Both the position numbers and the translations under genes were made by a program. From Afifellaceae bacterium (lineage in GTDB: Bacteria > Pseudomonadota > Alphaproteobacteria > Rhizobiales > Afifellaceae): 64,000 nucleotides of DNA. The stretch lies in NCBI GenBank assembly GCA_028284625.1, contig JANQRH010000007.1:115979-179978 (forward strand). Direction: 5' to 3'. Below, piece by piece: positions 1 through 8,846 of this stretch (position 1 is the first letter of the stretch; each line of letters begins with the position of its first letter). Below the pieces are notes generated by a model. It was not told where the DNA came from. It ran no database searches and saw nothing but the letters and a program-made list of their open reading frames with translations.

Positions 1-1
1 G

Positions 2-655
2 ATCGCCGGCATTCTCGCGCTTGCCGAATCGGTGAAATCGGCGCCGTCAGGCGAAGAGGCCAAGCGGCGCGCCCAGCGCGTCGCGGCCGCAGCGGCGCAT
101 GTCGCGCGTCTGTCGGAGCAACTCTTGGCGCTGGAGCGCTTACGGTCGCAGACCGACAAATCGGGCTTCAAGCCGACCGACATCAACAAGGTGGCGGAGC
201 AATCGGGTGCGCGGAATGCGCCGAAGGTGATGGATTGCGGTCTGAACTTCGTCTTTGAGAAATCGCCGACGCCACTCATCGTGAATTGCGAGCCGATCTT
301 GCTTGGCGAGGCGATCGAGAACCTCGTCGACAATGCGCTCGTGCATGGCGGTTCGCACATGACCAAGATTCAGCTTTCGGTCACGCGTTTGAACGGCGCG
401 TCGATTCTTGCGGTGGAGGACGACGGAAAGGGCATTGTCGGCGGCGACCGCGAGGTCGTCTTTGAGCGCTTCGCGCAATCGGAACCCGGCGAAGGCAGCG
501 GCCTCGGCCTGGCGATTGTGCGCGAAATCGTCAATCAGCACGATGGCGAGGTTCGGATTGTCGACGGCGCGCGCGGCTCAGGCGCGCGCTTCGAGGTTGC
601 CCTACCGCTTGTCGACAACGGCGCAGCGCCGAAGGCGAACCGTCAACAGGCATGA
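2..655 (+). CDS. Sensor histidine kinase, C-terminal part (TctE-like), cut by window start
   Basis: The reading frame is already open at base 2, so only the kinase C-terminus is seen. The first ~45 residues are an Ala/Arg-rich helix (AAAHVARLSEQLLALERL) that fits the second dimerisation helix; the phospho-accepting His must lie upstream of the window. The ATP-binding HATPase_c domain follows: N-box ENLVDNALVHGG, G1 box DDGKGI, F-box VFERFAQ, and G2 box GSGLGLAIVREI. Two-component kinases of the TctE type often sit beside tricarboxylate transporters, and a TctC gene starts 129 bp downstream, so control of that transporter is a reasonable inference. The histidine kinase call is firm; TctE identity is not. 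Confidence 0.85.
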   Translation: MAGILALAESVKSAPSGEEAKRRAQRVAAAAAHVARLSEQLLALERLRSQTDKSGFKPTDINKVAEQSGARNAPKVMDCGLNFVFEKSPTPLIVNCEPILLGEAIENLVDNALVHGGSHMTKIQLSVTRLNGASILAVEDDGKGIVGGDREVVFERFAQSEPGEGSGLGLAIVREIVNQHDGEVRIVDGARGSGARFEVALPLVDNGAAPKANRQQA

Positions 656-784
656 AAGGAAGGTGCAAGGTTCACCGAATAACGCTTGGCCCAAATGACG
701 ATGTTCGCAGCGCCCGAAGGCGTAAGCGAAGCCCCGGCTCCGCCGGCATCTGACGATATTGGGACGCTAAAGGGAGGAACCTTC

Positions 785-1879
785 ATGTCCATTCTTTCAA
801 ACGTCACCCGGCGTGGTTTGCTTGGCGTCGCCGCTCTCGCGGTGATGACCGCCCCGGCGCTTGCGGAGGTGGACCTCTCCGGCAAGACCGTCGAATGGGT
901 GATTCCGTTCTCTGAGTCCGGCGGGTCCGCCAAATGGGCGAACTTCTTCGCGCCGCTTCTGTCTGAAGCGCTGCCCGGCAATCCGACTGTGGTGGTCAAG
1001 TTCATGCCGGGCGCCGGCTCCACCAAGGGCGCGAATTGGTTTCAGAAAGAGAAAGCCGGCGACGGCACGGTGCTCTTCGGCACATCCGGCTCCACTCAGT
1101 TTCCCTATCTGCTCGACGACCCGCGCGTTCGCTACGAATACAAGGATTGGGAAGTGGTGATGGCGTCGGGCACCGGCGGCGTCGCCTATCTCGACGCGGA
1201 GAACGGCGCCAAGTTCGACGGCACCGCCCATGCGCTTAGGGACACGGACTTCATCTACGGTTCGCAGGGCGCAACGCGCCTCGATTTGGTGCCGCTTCTC
1301 GCCTGGCAGATGCTTGGCATGAACGTCGAGCCCGTCTTCGGCATCAAGGGCCGTGGCGACGGACGGCTGATGTTTGAGCGCGGCGAGGCAAATATCGATT
1401 ACCAGACCTCATCGAGCTATTTGAAGGGCTCCATGCCGCTGGTGGAGGCCGGCACGGCCGTCCCGATGATGAGCTGGGGCGCGCTGGACGCTGACGGCAA
1501 CATCGTGCGCGATCCGACCTTCCCGGACCTGCCCACCTTCAAGGAGGTCTGCGAGGCAACGGATGGCTGCGAGACATCCGGCGAGACCTGGGACGCGTGG
1601 AAGGCATTCTTTGTGGCCGGCTTCCCGGTGCAGAAGATGGCCTTCCTGCCGGCCGGCACGGATTCTGCGATCGTGGAGACCTTTGCCGCGGCCTTTGAAA
1701 CGGTGAAACAGCGCGACGACTTTGCCGAGATCTCCGCCGCGCGCTTGGGCAAATATCCGGTCTACACCGGCGAGGCTGCCGCCTCGGCGCTGTCGCAGGC
1801 GATCTCGGTCGACGATACGGCCAAGACCTTCGTCAAAGACTGGCTGAAAGAAGCCTACGGCGTCCAGCTCAAGAATTAG
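785..1879 (+). CDS. Tripartite tricarboxylate transporter substrate-binding protein (TctC family)
   Basis: 364-residue periplasmic binding protein that captures a carboxylate and hands it to the TctA/TctB permease. I chose ATG 785 because GGGAGG stands just upstream (about 774-779) and the product then starts with a typical signal peptide (Arg pair, then GVAALAVMTAPALA). The TTG at 686 would bury that signal. Mature-protein features of the Bug/TctC family include VEWVIPFSESGG near the N-terminus and MPGAGSTKGANW, corresponding to the G-A-G-x-x-x-G ligand loop. It is somewhat longer than the usual ~320-residue family members. The permease follows after an intergenic space full of palindromes. 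The ligand cannot be read from sequence; the neighbouring TcuAB genes suggest a C6 tricarboxylate. Confidence 0.88.
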   Translation: MSILSNVTRRGLLGVAALAVMTAPALAEVDLSGKTVEWVIPFSESGGSAKWANFFAPLLSEALPGNPTVVVKFMPGAGSTKGANWFQKEKAGDGTVLFGTSGSTQFPYLLDDPRVRYEYKDWEVVMASGTGGVAYLDAENGAKFDGTAHALRDTDFIYGSQGATRLDLVPLLAWQMLGMNVEPVFGIKGRGDGRLMFERGEANIDYQTSSSYLKGSMPLVEAGTAVPMMSWGALDADGNIVRDPTFPDLPTFKEVCEATDGCETSGETWDAWKAFFVAGFPVQKMAFLPAGTDSAIVETFAAAFETVKQRDDFAEISAARLGKYPVYTGEAAASALSQAISVDDTAKTFVKDWLKEAYGVQLKN

Positions 1880-1893
1880 GCTAGACTGAACGG

Positions 1894-1922
1894 CCCGGCC
1901 TTGCGGTGAACGCGGGGCCGGG
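1894..1922 (+). terminator. GC-rich hairpin after tctC, possible attenuator
   Basis: CCCGGCC (1894-1900) can pair with GGCCGGG (1916-1922) 15 bases after the tctC stop. No clear T-run follows, so it may instead stabilise the tctC message or reduce read-through into the permease gene. Confidence 0.4.
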
Positions 1923-1930
1923 GCGTCTTG

Positions 1931-1980
1931 GAGCATGATCCCGAAGATTGGTCACCGGCTTTTCGGATAAGGTCATGCTC
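1931..1980. repeat. Palindromic intergenic repeat, GAGCATGATC type, copy 1
   Basis: GAGCATGATC (1931-1940) pairs with GGTCATGCTC (1971-1980) with one mismatch, and inner CCGAA pairs with TTCGG. A near-identical copy lies at 43125-43172 and a divergent one at 45872-45926. Elements of this type are widespread between genes in Rhizobiales genomes. Confidence 0.8.
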
Positions 1981-1990
1981 CAGCAGACAT

Positions 1991-2030
1991 AGAGCCTCCG
2001 TTCTGATTCAATCAGAACAGAAGAGGCTCT
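1991..2030. repeat. Second palindromic element with nested stems
   Basis: AGAGCCTC (1991-1998) is matched by GAGGCTCT (2023-2030), and inside it GTTCTGATT (2000-2008) is matched by AATCAGAAC (2010-2018). The whole 40 bp folds into one long hairpin. It sits between the binding-protein and permease genes and differs in sequence from the repeat just before it. Confidence 0.8.
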
Positions 2031-2066
2031 GGAACCACGGCTGATGGCTTTGGGGAGGGCCGGCCG

Positions 2067-4097
2067 ATGGAATTCATGAGCGTCGCCATGCCGGCGCTGA
2101 GCCAGGCTTTCGGGCTGATCCTTCAGCCGCTGGTGCTTGGCTATCTGGTGCTCGGCGTCGTGATGGGGCTCGCCGTTGGCGTGTTCCCTGGACTGGGCGG
2201 CATCGCCGGCCTGTCTCTCCTGCTTCCGTTCATGTTCGGGATGGACCCGGTCCTCGGCCTCGCCTTGATGATCGGCATGGTCGCCGTCGTGCCGACCTCC
2301 GACACCTTCGCTTCGGTGTTGATGGGCATCCCGGGCTCGTCGGCCTCGCAGGCGACAGTGCTTGACGGTTTCCCCATGGCCAAGAACGGCCAGGCGGCGC
2401 GTGCGTTGTCTGCCGCGTTTGCTTCCTCGCTGTTCGGCGGCCTGGTGGGCGCCACCTTCCTCACCGTCTTTGTGCTGATCGCCCGTCCATTGGTGCTCGC
2501 CTTCGGCCTGCCGGAAATGCTGATGGTGACCATCCTCGGTCTGTCGATGGTCGCCATCCTCGCCGGACGGATCGCGCTGAAAGGACTGGCCGCGGCCGGG
2601 CTCGGCCTCATGGTCGGCACGATCGGCGAAGCCGATGCCGGCGGCAGCCTGCGGATGGCGACTTACGACATACCCTATCTGACCGACGGGCTGAAGCTCG
2701 TCATCGTCGGTCTCGGCATTTTTGCGGTGCCGGAAATCGTGTCGCTGCTGCGCCAGGATCGATCGATCTCCAAGACCGCCGACCTCGGAGCCGGCTGGAC
2801 CGACGGCATCCGCGATTGGTTCAAGAACATTTGGCTCTCGGTCCGCTGTTCCGTCATCGGCGTGATGGTCGGTGTGATCCCCGGTCTCGGCGGTTCGGTG
2901 GTCGACTGGATTGCCTACGGGCACGCCGTGCAGACCACCAAGGACAAGTCGAAATTCGGCAAGGGCGAAGTGCGCGGCATTGTCGGCCCGGAAAGCTCCA
3001 ACAACGCCAAGGAGGGCGGCGGCCTGGTGCCGACGCTGCTGTTCGGCATTCCCGGATCGGGCTCCATGGCGATCTTCATCGGAGCGATCGCTTTGCTCGG
3101 CTCGGGCGACATCGAGGTCGGCCCGGCGATGCTGAAGAACAATCTCGACATCACCTATTCCATCGTCTGGCTTCTCGCCTTGGCAAATGTCGTTGGCACG
3201 ATCCTGTGCATCGCGTCGTCCGGCATGATCGCCAAGCTGACCACGATCCGCTTCACGTTGGTCGCGCCGTTCCTGTTCATGCTGATCTCGTTCGCCGCTT
3301 TCCAATCCGGTCAGAACCTGGCTGACCTGGTGGCGCTGTTTGCCATCGGGCTCTTGGGGATATTCCTGCGCCGGTTCGACTGGTCGCGCCCGGCATTCCT
3401 GATCGGCTTCGTGCTTTCAAATCCGGCCGAGACGTTCACCAATCAGGCCTACCAGATCGCCGCGAGCCGCTTCCGCAAGGGCTTCGAGGAGGGCATCGAC
3501 TACATCTTCAGCCCAATCGTCATCGTGCTTCTGATCGTCACCGTGGTGTCCGTCTTCTTCGGCATCCGGCAGGCCAAGATGATCCAGGCGGAAGGCGACG
3601 TGCAGTCCGGATCGAAGCGCGCGCCGCTGATCTTCTTGCTGGTATTCATGGCCTACCTGGTCGTCGCCTTCGTCAATGCGTCGCTGATCCCGGACTTCGC
3701 GCTGACCGACAAGATCTTCCCGATGACCATCGGCGCCGTCGCCATCGCCTGCTGCCTCTATCTCCTTGTACGCATGATGCTGCGGCCGGAGACCGATACG
3801 ATCTTTGCCGACAAGGAAGCGTTCGGCGAGGACGCGGACGCACCGCATGGTTTGTGGTCGACGCTCGCCTGGTTCGCCGGCCTGCTCATTCTGTGCGCCA
3901 TCTTCGGCTTCATCATCGCGCTGGCGATCTTCTTGATCGCATTCCTGCGCGTGCGCGCCGGGGAAAGTTGGCCGAAGACGCTGTTATTGACGGCTTGCGG
4001 CATCGGCTTCATGTGCCTCATGGCCGGCGCGCTTAATCGCGATTTCCCGCCTGGTCTGCTGCAATCGTTTGTCGACCTCCCGTGGCCGCTGTCATGA
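2067..4097 (+). CDS. Fused TctA-TctB tripartite tricarboxylate transporter permease
   Basis: 676 residues. The first ~500 form the large TctA permease: many hydrophobic helices, the paired glycine-rich segments GVFPGLGGIAGLSLLLP and GVIPGLGGSVVDW, and the conserved stretches MGIPGSSASQATVLDGFPMA and GPESSNNAKEGG. Residues ~520-676 add four further membrane segments separated by an acidic loop, matching the small TctB subunit normally encoded separately. GGGGAGGG stands 8 bases before the ATG. The gene overlaps the next by ATGA (4094-4097), so the two are translationally coupled. It should form the inner-membrane, ion-driven channel partner of the upstream TctC. TctA is certain; assignment of the tail to TctB rests on size, topology and context. 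Confidence 0.88.
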   Translation: MEFMSVAMPALSQAFGLILQPLVLGYLVLGVVMGLAVGVFPGLGGIAGLSLLLPFMFGMDPVLGLALMIGMVAVVPTSDTFASVLMGIPGSSASQATVLDGFPMAKNGQAARALSAAFASSLFGGLVGATFLTVFVLIARPLVLAFGLPEMLMVTILGLSMVAILAGRIALKGLAAAGLGLMVGTIGEADAGGSLRMATYDIPYLTDGLKLVIVGLGIFAVPEIVSLLRQDRSISKTADLGAGWTDGIRDWFKNIWLSVRCSVIGVMVGVIPGLGGSVVDWIAYGHAVQTTKDKSKFGKGEVRGIVGPESSNNAKEGGGLVPTLLFGIPGSGSMAIFIGAIALLGSGDIEVGPAMLKNNLDITYSIVWLLALANVVGTILCIASSGMIAKLTTIRFTLVAPFLFMLISFAAFQSGQNLADLVALFAIGLLGIFLRRFDWSRPAFLIGFVLSNPAETFTNQAYQIAASRFRKGFEEGIDYIFSPIVIVLLIVTVVSVFFGIRQAKMIQAEGDVQSGSKRAPLIFLLVFMAYLVVAFVNASLIPDFALTDKIFPMTIGAVAIACCLYLLVRMMLRPETDTIFADKEAFGEDADAPHGLWSTLAWFAGLLILCAIFGFIIALAIFLIAFLRVRAGESWPKTLLLTACGIGFMCLMAGALNRDFPPGLLQSFVDLPWPLS

Positions 4098-5212
4098 CCC
4101 AGACGGGCATCCCCTTCCTGTTCATGCGTGGCGGCACGTCCCGCGGACCCTATTTCCGCCGAGAGGATTTGCCTGAGGATCGCGATGAGCTGTCGCGCGT
4201 TCTGATCGCCGCGGTCGGCTCCGGTCATCCGCTGAACATCGATGGGATCGGCGGCGGCAATGCGGTGACAACCAAGGTCGCCATGCTGTCGAAGTCGGAG
4301 CATGAGTGGGCGGATGTCGACTATTTCTTCGCGCAGGTGAGCGTTGAGGATCGGCAGGTCGACTACAAGCCGAGCTGTGGCAACATTCTCTCCGGCGTCG
4401 GGCCGGCTTCCATAGAGATGGGTCTCGCGCCGGCGAAGGACGGCGTCACAACGGTCAACATCCTCGCCGTCAACACGGGCTCGAAGATCACCGCAGAGAT
4501 CCAGACTCCTGGCGGCGCGGTGTCCTACGAGGGCGATGCCGCAATCGACGGCGTGCCAGGGACGGCCGCGCCTGTGACCTTGAACTTCATGGATGTCGTC
4601 GGTTCGGGGACCGGCAAGTTTCTGCCGACCGGGAACCTCCGCGATACCATACGCGGCGTTGAAATCACCACCATGGACGTGGCGATGCCGATGGCGATCG
4701 CTCGGGCGTCCGATTTCGGCCTGACCGGTTACGAGAGCCGCGAAGAGCTGAACGCGAATGCCGATTTCTTCGCCAGAATGGAGGCGGTGCGCGTTGAGGC
4801 CGGCGCGCTGATGGGCCTCGGCGACGTAACAAAATCCGTCGTTCCGAAATTCGGATTGCTGGCGCCGGCGCGCGACGGCGGCACGATCGCCACACGCTAC
4901 TTCATGCCGTGGTCGACGCATCCCACGATGGCCGTTACCGGCGCACAATGCGTTGCGTGCTGCGCGCTGACGCCGGGCACGGTGGCCGACGGATTGCTGG
5001 ACCGTCCGAACAACTCGCCCGCTTCCGTGGCGCTGGAGCACCCGCTCGGCAAGCTTCATGTGCGGGTCGATTACGCAATCGAGGACGGCGTATTTCGTCT
5101 CAAATCGGCCGGCCTTTTGCGCACGGCGCGCAAGCTGGCGGAGGGCACGCTCTATGTGCCCGCTTCCGTATGGCGCACCGACGAGGCGTCCGACAACAAG
5201 GGAAACCGATGA
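4094..5212 (+). CDS. PrpF/GalD-family isomerase (2-methylaconitate isomerase or 4-oxalomesaconate tautomerase type)
   Basis: 372 residues, starting at the ATG that overlaps the permease stop. The N-terminal FMRGGTSRGPYF is the family signature. Lys61 (in VTTKVAML) and Cys95 (in SCGNILSG) are spaced like the catalytic Lys/Cys pair known for PrpF. The C-terminal segment MPWSTHPTMAVTG is also typical. PrpF-fold enzymes move double bonds or isomerise aconitate-like tricarboxylates; GalD does the equivalent for 4-oxalomesaconate. With tricarballylate oxidation genes (TcuAB) nearby, isomerisation of trans-aconitate or a related acid to cis-aconitate is my preferred inference, but the GalD activity cannot be excluded. 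It couples to the next gene through another ATGA overlap (5209-5212). Confidence 0.85.
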   Translation: MTQTGIPFLFMRGGTSRGPYFRREDLPEDRDELSRVLIAAVGSGHPLNIDGIGGGNAVTTKVAMLSKSEHEWADVDYFFAQVSVEDRQVDYKPSCGNILSGVGPASIEMGLAPAKDGVTTVNILAVNTGSKITAEIQTPGGAVSYEGDAAIDGVPGTAAPVTLNFMDVVGSGTGKFLPTGNLRDTIRGVEITTMDVAMPMAIARASDFGLTGYESREELNANADFFARMEAVRVEAGALMGLGDVTKSVVPKFGLLAPARDGGTIATRYFMPWSTHPTMAVTGAQCVACCALTPGTVADGLLDRPNNSPASVALEHPLGKLHVRVDYAIEDGVFRLKSAGLLRTARKLAEGTLYVPASVWRTDEASDNKGNR

Positions 5213-6030
5213 GCATTCGCAACATCCTGGTCGCCTTCAACGGGGGCGACGCATCGGTTTCGGCGCTGAGATACGCCGCATCATTGGCGAGCAGAAATGG
5301 TGGCCATGTCACCGCAATTCTCGCGCACGCCGCGCGTGACGATTACGCCAGCCAGAGCCGCTGGATATCTAAGGAGACGGTTCGCATCCTCGCCAGCGCT
5401 AACGAAGAGATCCTGAGCGCGATCGAGGCCGGTTTCCACGAGATCAAAGGCGATCTCGGCATCGGGGACCGCGTGCACTTTCGTCGCTTGAACGGCCGGG
5501 TCGACGCCGTGCTGGCCAAGTTCGCGCGCAACTTCGACCTCGTTGTCGTCGGCCGTTATGCCCAGAAGGGCGTCGACGGCCATGTCAGCGTGCATCCCGA
5601 TCGCGTGGCGATGATCGCCGGACGCCCGGTTTTGATTGTCCCGCCCGGCTTCGATGCGGCCGCCGCACACCATCACGCCGTGATCGCCTGGGACGGCGGA
5701 CGGGCCGCCGCGCGGGCCATGTCGGATGCCATGGCGTTTCTGGAGGAGGACGGCCGCGTGTCGGTCATCACCGTCGGCGATGCCGTGGAGCCGGAAGCGT
5801 TTGCCGATCTTGCGGCGCATCTCTCCCGGCACGGCATCAAGTCCACGGTCGAGACCTTGGAGCCGTCGGGCAGCATCGGCGAGACGATCGTATCCTACTG
5901 CACCGCGCACGATGCGGGCCTTCTGGTGATGGGTGCCTACGAGCACAGCAAGTTCCGCTCAGACCTCTTGGGCGGCGTGACGTTGCAGGTTACGTCGCTG
6001 AGCCCGGTGCCCATCCTGCTTTCCCACTAG
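5209..6030 (+). CDS. Universal stress protein with two tandem Usp domains
   Basis: 273 residues, start overlapping the preceding stop. Each half begins like a Usp fold: [20 protein letters not shown] at the N-terminus and [20 protein letters not shown] near residue 155. The first half ends in VPPGFD and the second in [18 protein letters not shown]. The usual G-x2-G-x9-G(S/T) nucleotide loop is degenerate in the first domain ([14 protein letters not shown]); the second retains [17 protein letters not shown]. Usp proteins are known to accompany secondary transporters of the TRAP class (TeaD beside TeaABC), so a regulatory role on the adjacent TctABC system is plausible. No catalytic function is implied. 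Confidence 0.85.
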   Translation: MSIRNILVAFNGGDASVSALRYAASLASRNGGHVTAILAHAARDDYASQSRWISKETVRILASANEEILSAIEAGFHEIKGDLGIGDRVHFRRLNGRVDAVLAKFARNFDLVVVGRYAQKGVDGHVSVHPDRVAMIAGRPVLIVPPGFDAAAAHHHAVIAWDGGRAAARAMSDAMAFLEEDGRVSVITVGDAVEPEAFADLAAHLSRHGIKSTVETLEPSGSIGETIVSYCTAHDAGLLVMGAYEHSKFRSDLLGGVTLQVTSLSPVPILLSH

Positions 6031-6053
6031 CTGGCCGCAGCGGCGAAACGCCG

Positions 6054-7037
6054 ATGAAGGTTCACATCCTCGACGATTGGTTCGACACGCTGCGGCGCCT
6101 TCCGTGCTTCAAGAAACTCGCCGACCACGACGTCACGGTCTGGACGGACCATGTCGAAGACCCGGGTGTGCTGGCCGATCGCCTGGCTGAAGCGGAGGCG
6201 CTGGTCCTCTTTCGTGAGCGTACGCGGATCACCGCCGATCTGCTTACACGCCTTCCCCGCCTGGCCTTGATCAGCCAACGCAGCGTCTATCCGCATATCG
6301 ATATCGACGCCTGCACTGCTAATGGCGTACTCGTGTGCTCCAACATGCATGCCGGCACGCCGTCTTATGCGGCCGCCGAGCTCACCTGGGCCCTGATCCT
6401 TGCCGCGATGCGCCGGATCCCGCAGCAGGTGGCGTCCCTGAAGGCGGGGCGGTGGCAATCGGGTGTTGGCAAGACGCTGAAGGGCCGCCGGCTGGGGCTC
6501 TACGGCTATGGCCGCATCGCCAAGACGGTCGCCGGCTTTGCCGAGGCATTTGGCATGGAGATTGTGTGGTGGGGATCGGAGGACGGCCGCGCCAGGGCGC
6601 AGGCGGACGGCATGACGGTCGCCGCCAGCCGGACTGCATTCTTCAGCGATTGCGATGTGGTTTCGCTTCATGTCCGGTTGACGCCGGCAACGAGGGGGAT
6701 CGTCACCCGCGCCGACCTTGAAGGCATGCGGCCCGATGCGCTCTTTGTGAACACATCGCGCGCCGGCCTCGTCGAGACAGGCGCGCTGCTCGCTGCCCTC
6801 AATGCCGGCCGGCCGGGCATGGCGGCGATCGATGTGTTTGACACCGAGCCGATGACCGACCCGTCCGATCCGCTGCTTGCGCATCCGCACCTCATCGCCA
6901 CGCCGCATATCGGCTACGTGACGGAGGACGAGTTCGATCTTCAGTTCGCCGACATTTTCGATCAGGTGAACGCCTTCACCACCGGCGCGCCGATCCACGT
7001 GATCAATCCGGAGGTTTGGGCGGCTCAGGCACGCTGA
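6054..7037 (+). CDS. D-2-hydroxyacid dehydrogenase (NAD-dependent)
   Basis: 327 residues, the normal length for the family. The cofactor-binding turn is [12 protein letters not shown], with the last Gly of GxGxxG replaced by Ala. Catalytic elements are NTSRAGLVE (Arg), DVFDTEPM (Glu) and [12 protein letters not shown] (His). It reduces 2-oxoacids to D-2-hydroxyacids or the reverse; the substrate is not readable. The start lies 23 bp after usp, so it belongs to the same operon. Its last 35 bp overlap the 3' end of the convergent AbrB-family gene. Confidence 0.9.
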   Translation: MKVHILDDWFDTLRRLPCFKKLADHDVTVWTDHVEDPGVLADRLAEAEALVLFRERTRITADLLTRLPRLALISQRSVYPHIDIDACTANGVLVCSNMHAGTPSYAAAELTWALILAAMRRIPQQVASLKAGRWQSGVGKTLKGRRLGLYGYGRIAKTVAGFAEAFGMEIVWWGSEDGRARAQADGMTVAASRTAFFSDCDVVSLHVRLTPATRGIVTRADLEGMRPDALFVNTSRAGLVETGALLAALNAGRPGMAAIDVFDTEPMTDPSDPLLAHPHLIATPHIGYVTEDEFDLQFADIFDQVNAFTTGAPIHVINPEVWAAQAR

Positions 7038-8076
7038 TGTCGCGCCGCCGGCCGGCGAAGAGCCCGACCGCCAGCGGCGCGCCGATGATCACCACGACAA
7101 TGCGGGTGAGATGGTGGGCGATCACATAGCCAAGGTCGGCGCCTGACACGATGGCAAGCACCGTCAGCTCCGCCTGACCGCCCGGCGCGAACGCCAGGAA
7201 AGCGTTTGTCGGCGCCGCCAGCCCGATGAGGATAACAATTTCCGTCAGAAGCGCGGTCAAAGCAGCAAGGATCAGCACGAAGGCGATCGCCGATGCGACG
7301 ACGCGGCGAAGCTCGACGAGCGTGACGCCGACATAGGACACGCCGATTCCCATGCCGATGAAGAACTGCGCGGCGAGAATGGCCTCCGACGGTGGGCGGT
7401 AGTGGATGATCCCCATCAGCGAAAGGATCGCCGTTACGATGAGCGGTCCGAGGATCGATGCGCCGAAGAGACCGATCCGCTCGCCGCCCTTCCAGCCGAT
7501 GATTGCGGCGAACGCCATCACGATAAGCTCGAACGCGGGAAGGTCCGCCGCCGGCTCGCCCATCGGTTGGTCCAGCGACGCGCCGAAGAACGACGTCAGA
7601 ACGATCGGCGCGATCGTCACGATCACCAGGACACGCGTGGCATGGATCAGCGACAGCGCCCGTACGTCGCCGCCGGCGGCGCCGCCGAAAACGACCATGT
7701 CCTGCAATCCGCCGGGCATGGCGGCGTAATAGGCGGTGGTGCGATCAAGCCGGCAGAGGCGTGAAAAGAACGGCACGCCGATAAGGGCGATGAGCGCGAT
7801 GTAAGGCGGGATCAGCGCCACGGACATCGCCATCTGTGGCAACTGGCCGATCACATCGGGTGTAATCGAGGCACCGACGGCCACGCCGAGGATGGTCCGC
7901 GCGCCGACGGATATCTGCCCCAATCCCTTGAGCTGCATGCCGCCCAGCGCTGCGGCAAGGCAGGCGAACATCGGCCCGAACAGGAAAGGAAGGGGCAGCC
8001 CAAGGGCGTACGCGATTGCCGTCCCGATCGCCGCGACGATGACGGTCTGCAACCTCCTTGCGGCGTTTGTCTTCAA
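7003..8076 (-). CDS. AbrB-family integral membrane protein (putative transporter)
   Basis: About 357 residues if it starts at TTG 8076, which has AAAGG 8 bases upstream and gives the usual family length. A longer frame to 8202 would run through the divergent operator, so I reject it. There are roughly ten membrane segments, with the repeated Gly-rich motif characteristic of Abr[19 protein letters not shown] in the first half and [20 protein letters not shown] in the second; [17 protein letters not shown] is also typical. E. coli AbrB was linked to regulation of aidB, but most members are uncharacterised membrane proteins seen beside carboxylate catabolism genes. It is divergent from gntR and shares its control region. 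Start choice is uncertain. Confidence 0.78.
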   Translation of the reverse strand: MKTNAARRLQTVIVAAIGTAIAYALGLPLPFLFGPMFACLAAALGGMQLKGLGQISVGARTILGVAVGASITPDVIGQLPQMAMSVALIPPYIALIALIGVPFFSRLCRLDRTTAYYAAMPGGLQDMVVFGGAAGGDVRALSLIHATRVLVIVTIAPIVLTSFFGASLDQPMGEPAADLPAFELIVMAFAAIIGWKGGERIGLFGASILGPLIVTAILSLMGIIHYRPPSEAILAAQFFIGMGIGVSYVGVTLVELRRVVASAIAFVLILAALTALLTEIVILIGLAAPTNAFLAFAPGGQAELTVLAIVSGADLGYVIAHHLTRIVVVIIGAPLAVGLFAGRRRDISVPEPPKPPD

Positions 8077-8103
8077 GCGAAAACCTTTAGCAACTCGAAA
8101 CTC

Positions 8104-8131
8104 TTGACCCGGTGTGCAGAGATTGTATACA
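8104..8131 (+). promoter_or_regulatory. Predicted sigma-70-like promoter of gntR-tcuAB
   Basis: TTGACC (8104-8109) and TATACA (8126-8131) are separated by 16 bases. The -10 box lies inside the palindrome at 8122-8143, so a bound repressor would block RNA polymerase. Placement is by eye. Confidence 0.5.
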
Positions 8132-8143
8132 GGTGTATACAAT
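8122..8143. promoter_or_regulatory. Perfect palindromic operator, likely for the GntR/FCD regulator
   Basis: ATTGTATAC, four bases (AGGT), then GTATACAAT: 9-bp arms matching perfectly. TTGTATACAA-like sites are typical operators of FCD-subfamily GntR repressors. It lies between the divergent AbrB and GntR genes and covers the predicted -10 box, supporting autoregulation and joint control of both directions. Confidence 0.8.
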
Positions 8144-8165
8144 ACGGCAAGGCCAAGTGAGACAC

Positions 8166-8846
8166 GTGCCCGATATCGATCAGTCGCATCGCGATCCGCC
8201 ACACGGGCAGGGCGCCTATGAGCGGTTGTTGAGCGAGATTGCCGCCGGCGCTTTGCAGCCGGGAGATCGGCTGACCGAGACGGACCTGGCCGACCGGCTG
8301 CAGATCAGCCGCACGCCCGTGCGCGAAGCGATCCGCCAGTTGGAGGCCGATGGGCTTGTCACCCACAAGCCGCGTGTCGGTGCTGCCGTCCGCACGCTGG
8401 ACTACTCGGAGGTCATGGAGCTCTACGATATGCGCGCCGTGCTGGAAGGCGCGGCGGCAAGTCTGGCGGCGCGTGCTGCGTCCGATATCGAGATCGCCGA
8501 GCTTGAAGCCATCAACGCGGAATTGGCGGACGCGACGACGGACGGACAACGCGCCTTTCAGCTGAACCGTCATTTCCATGCGGCACTTCTGGATGCTGCG
8601 CGCAACCGCTTCCTCGCCAAGTCCGTGAGCACGATGCAGAAGACGCTGATGATCCTCGGCCCGTCTACGCTGCAGGAATCTGCGCGCGTTCAGGAGGCCG
8701 TGACCGAGCACAGCGCCGTTCTGGAGGCGCTGCGCGCTAGGGACGGCGACAGTGCCGAGGCGGCTATGCGCGCGCATATCAAGGCGTCGCATCGTACGCG
8801 TCTCCATCAGTTGAGAACGCGCGCCCGGCCCCTCAACAGCGAATGA
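8166..8846 (+). CDS. GntR-family transcriptional regulator, FCD subfamily
   Basis: 226 residues from GTG 8166. The frame is open from 8112, but that would place the start inside the operator, so a start after it is more likely. The N-terminal winged helix-turn-helix is clear: AYERLLSEIAAGALQPGDRL then LADRLQISRTPVREAIRQL and ADGLVTHKPRVGAAV. The C-terminal FCD effector domain includes YDMRAVLEGAAASLAA, NRHFHAALLDAARN and EHSAVLEALRARDGDSAEAAMRAHI, whose Asp/His positions bind metal and carboxylate ligands in this family. It probably senses the acid handled by the locus. Its stop overlaps the tcuA start (ATGA, 8843-8846). Confidence 0.9.
   Translation: MPDIDQSHRDPPHGQGAYERLLSEIAAGALQPGDRLTETDLADRLQISRTPVREAIRQLEADGLVTHKPRVGAAVRTLDYSEVMELYDMRAVLEGAAASLAARAASDIEIAELEAINAELADATTDGQRAFQLNRHFHAALLDAARNRFLAKSVSTMQKTLMILGPSTLQESARVQEAVTEHSAVLEALRARDGDSAEAAMRAHIKASHRTRLHQLRTRARPLNSE

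Noticed and set aside
1881..3305. 474-residue minus-strand frame rich in His, Asp, Arg and Gln
   Set aside because: It lies antisense to the TctA-TctB gene, whose protein is clearly real; the composition is that of a GC-driven shadow frame.
3758..5059. 433-residue minus-strand frame
   Set aside because: Antisense to the permease end and the PrpF-like gene; no motif or signal, and charged shadow composition.
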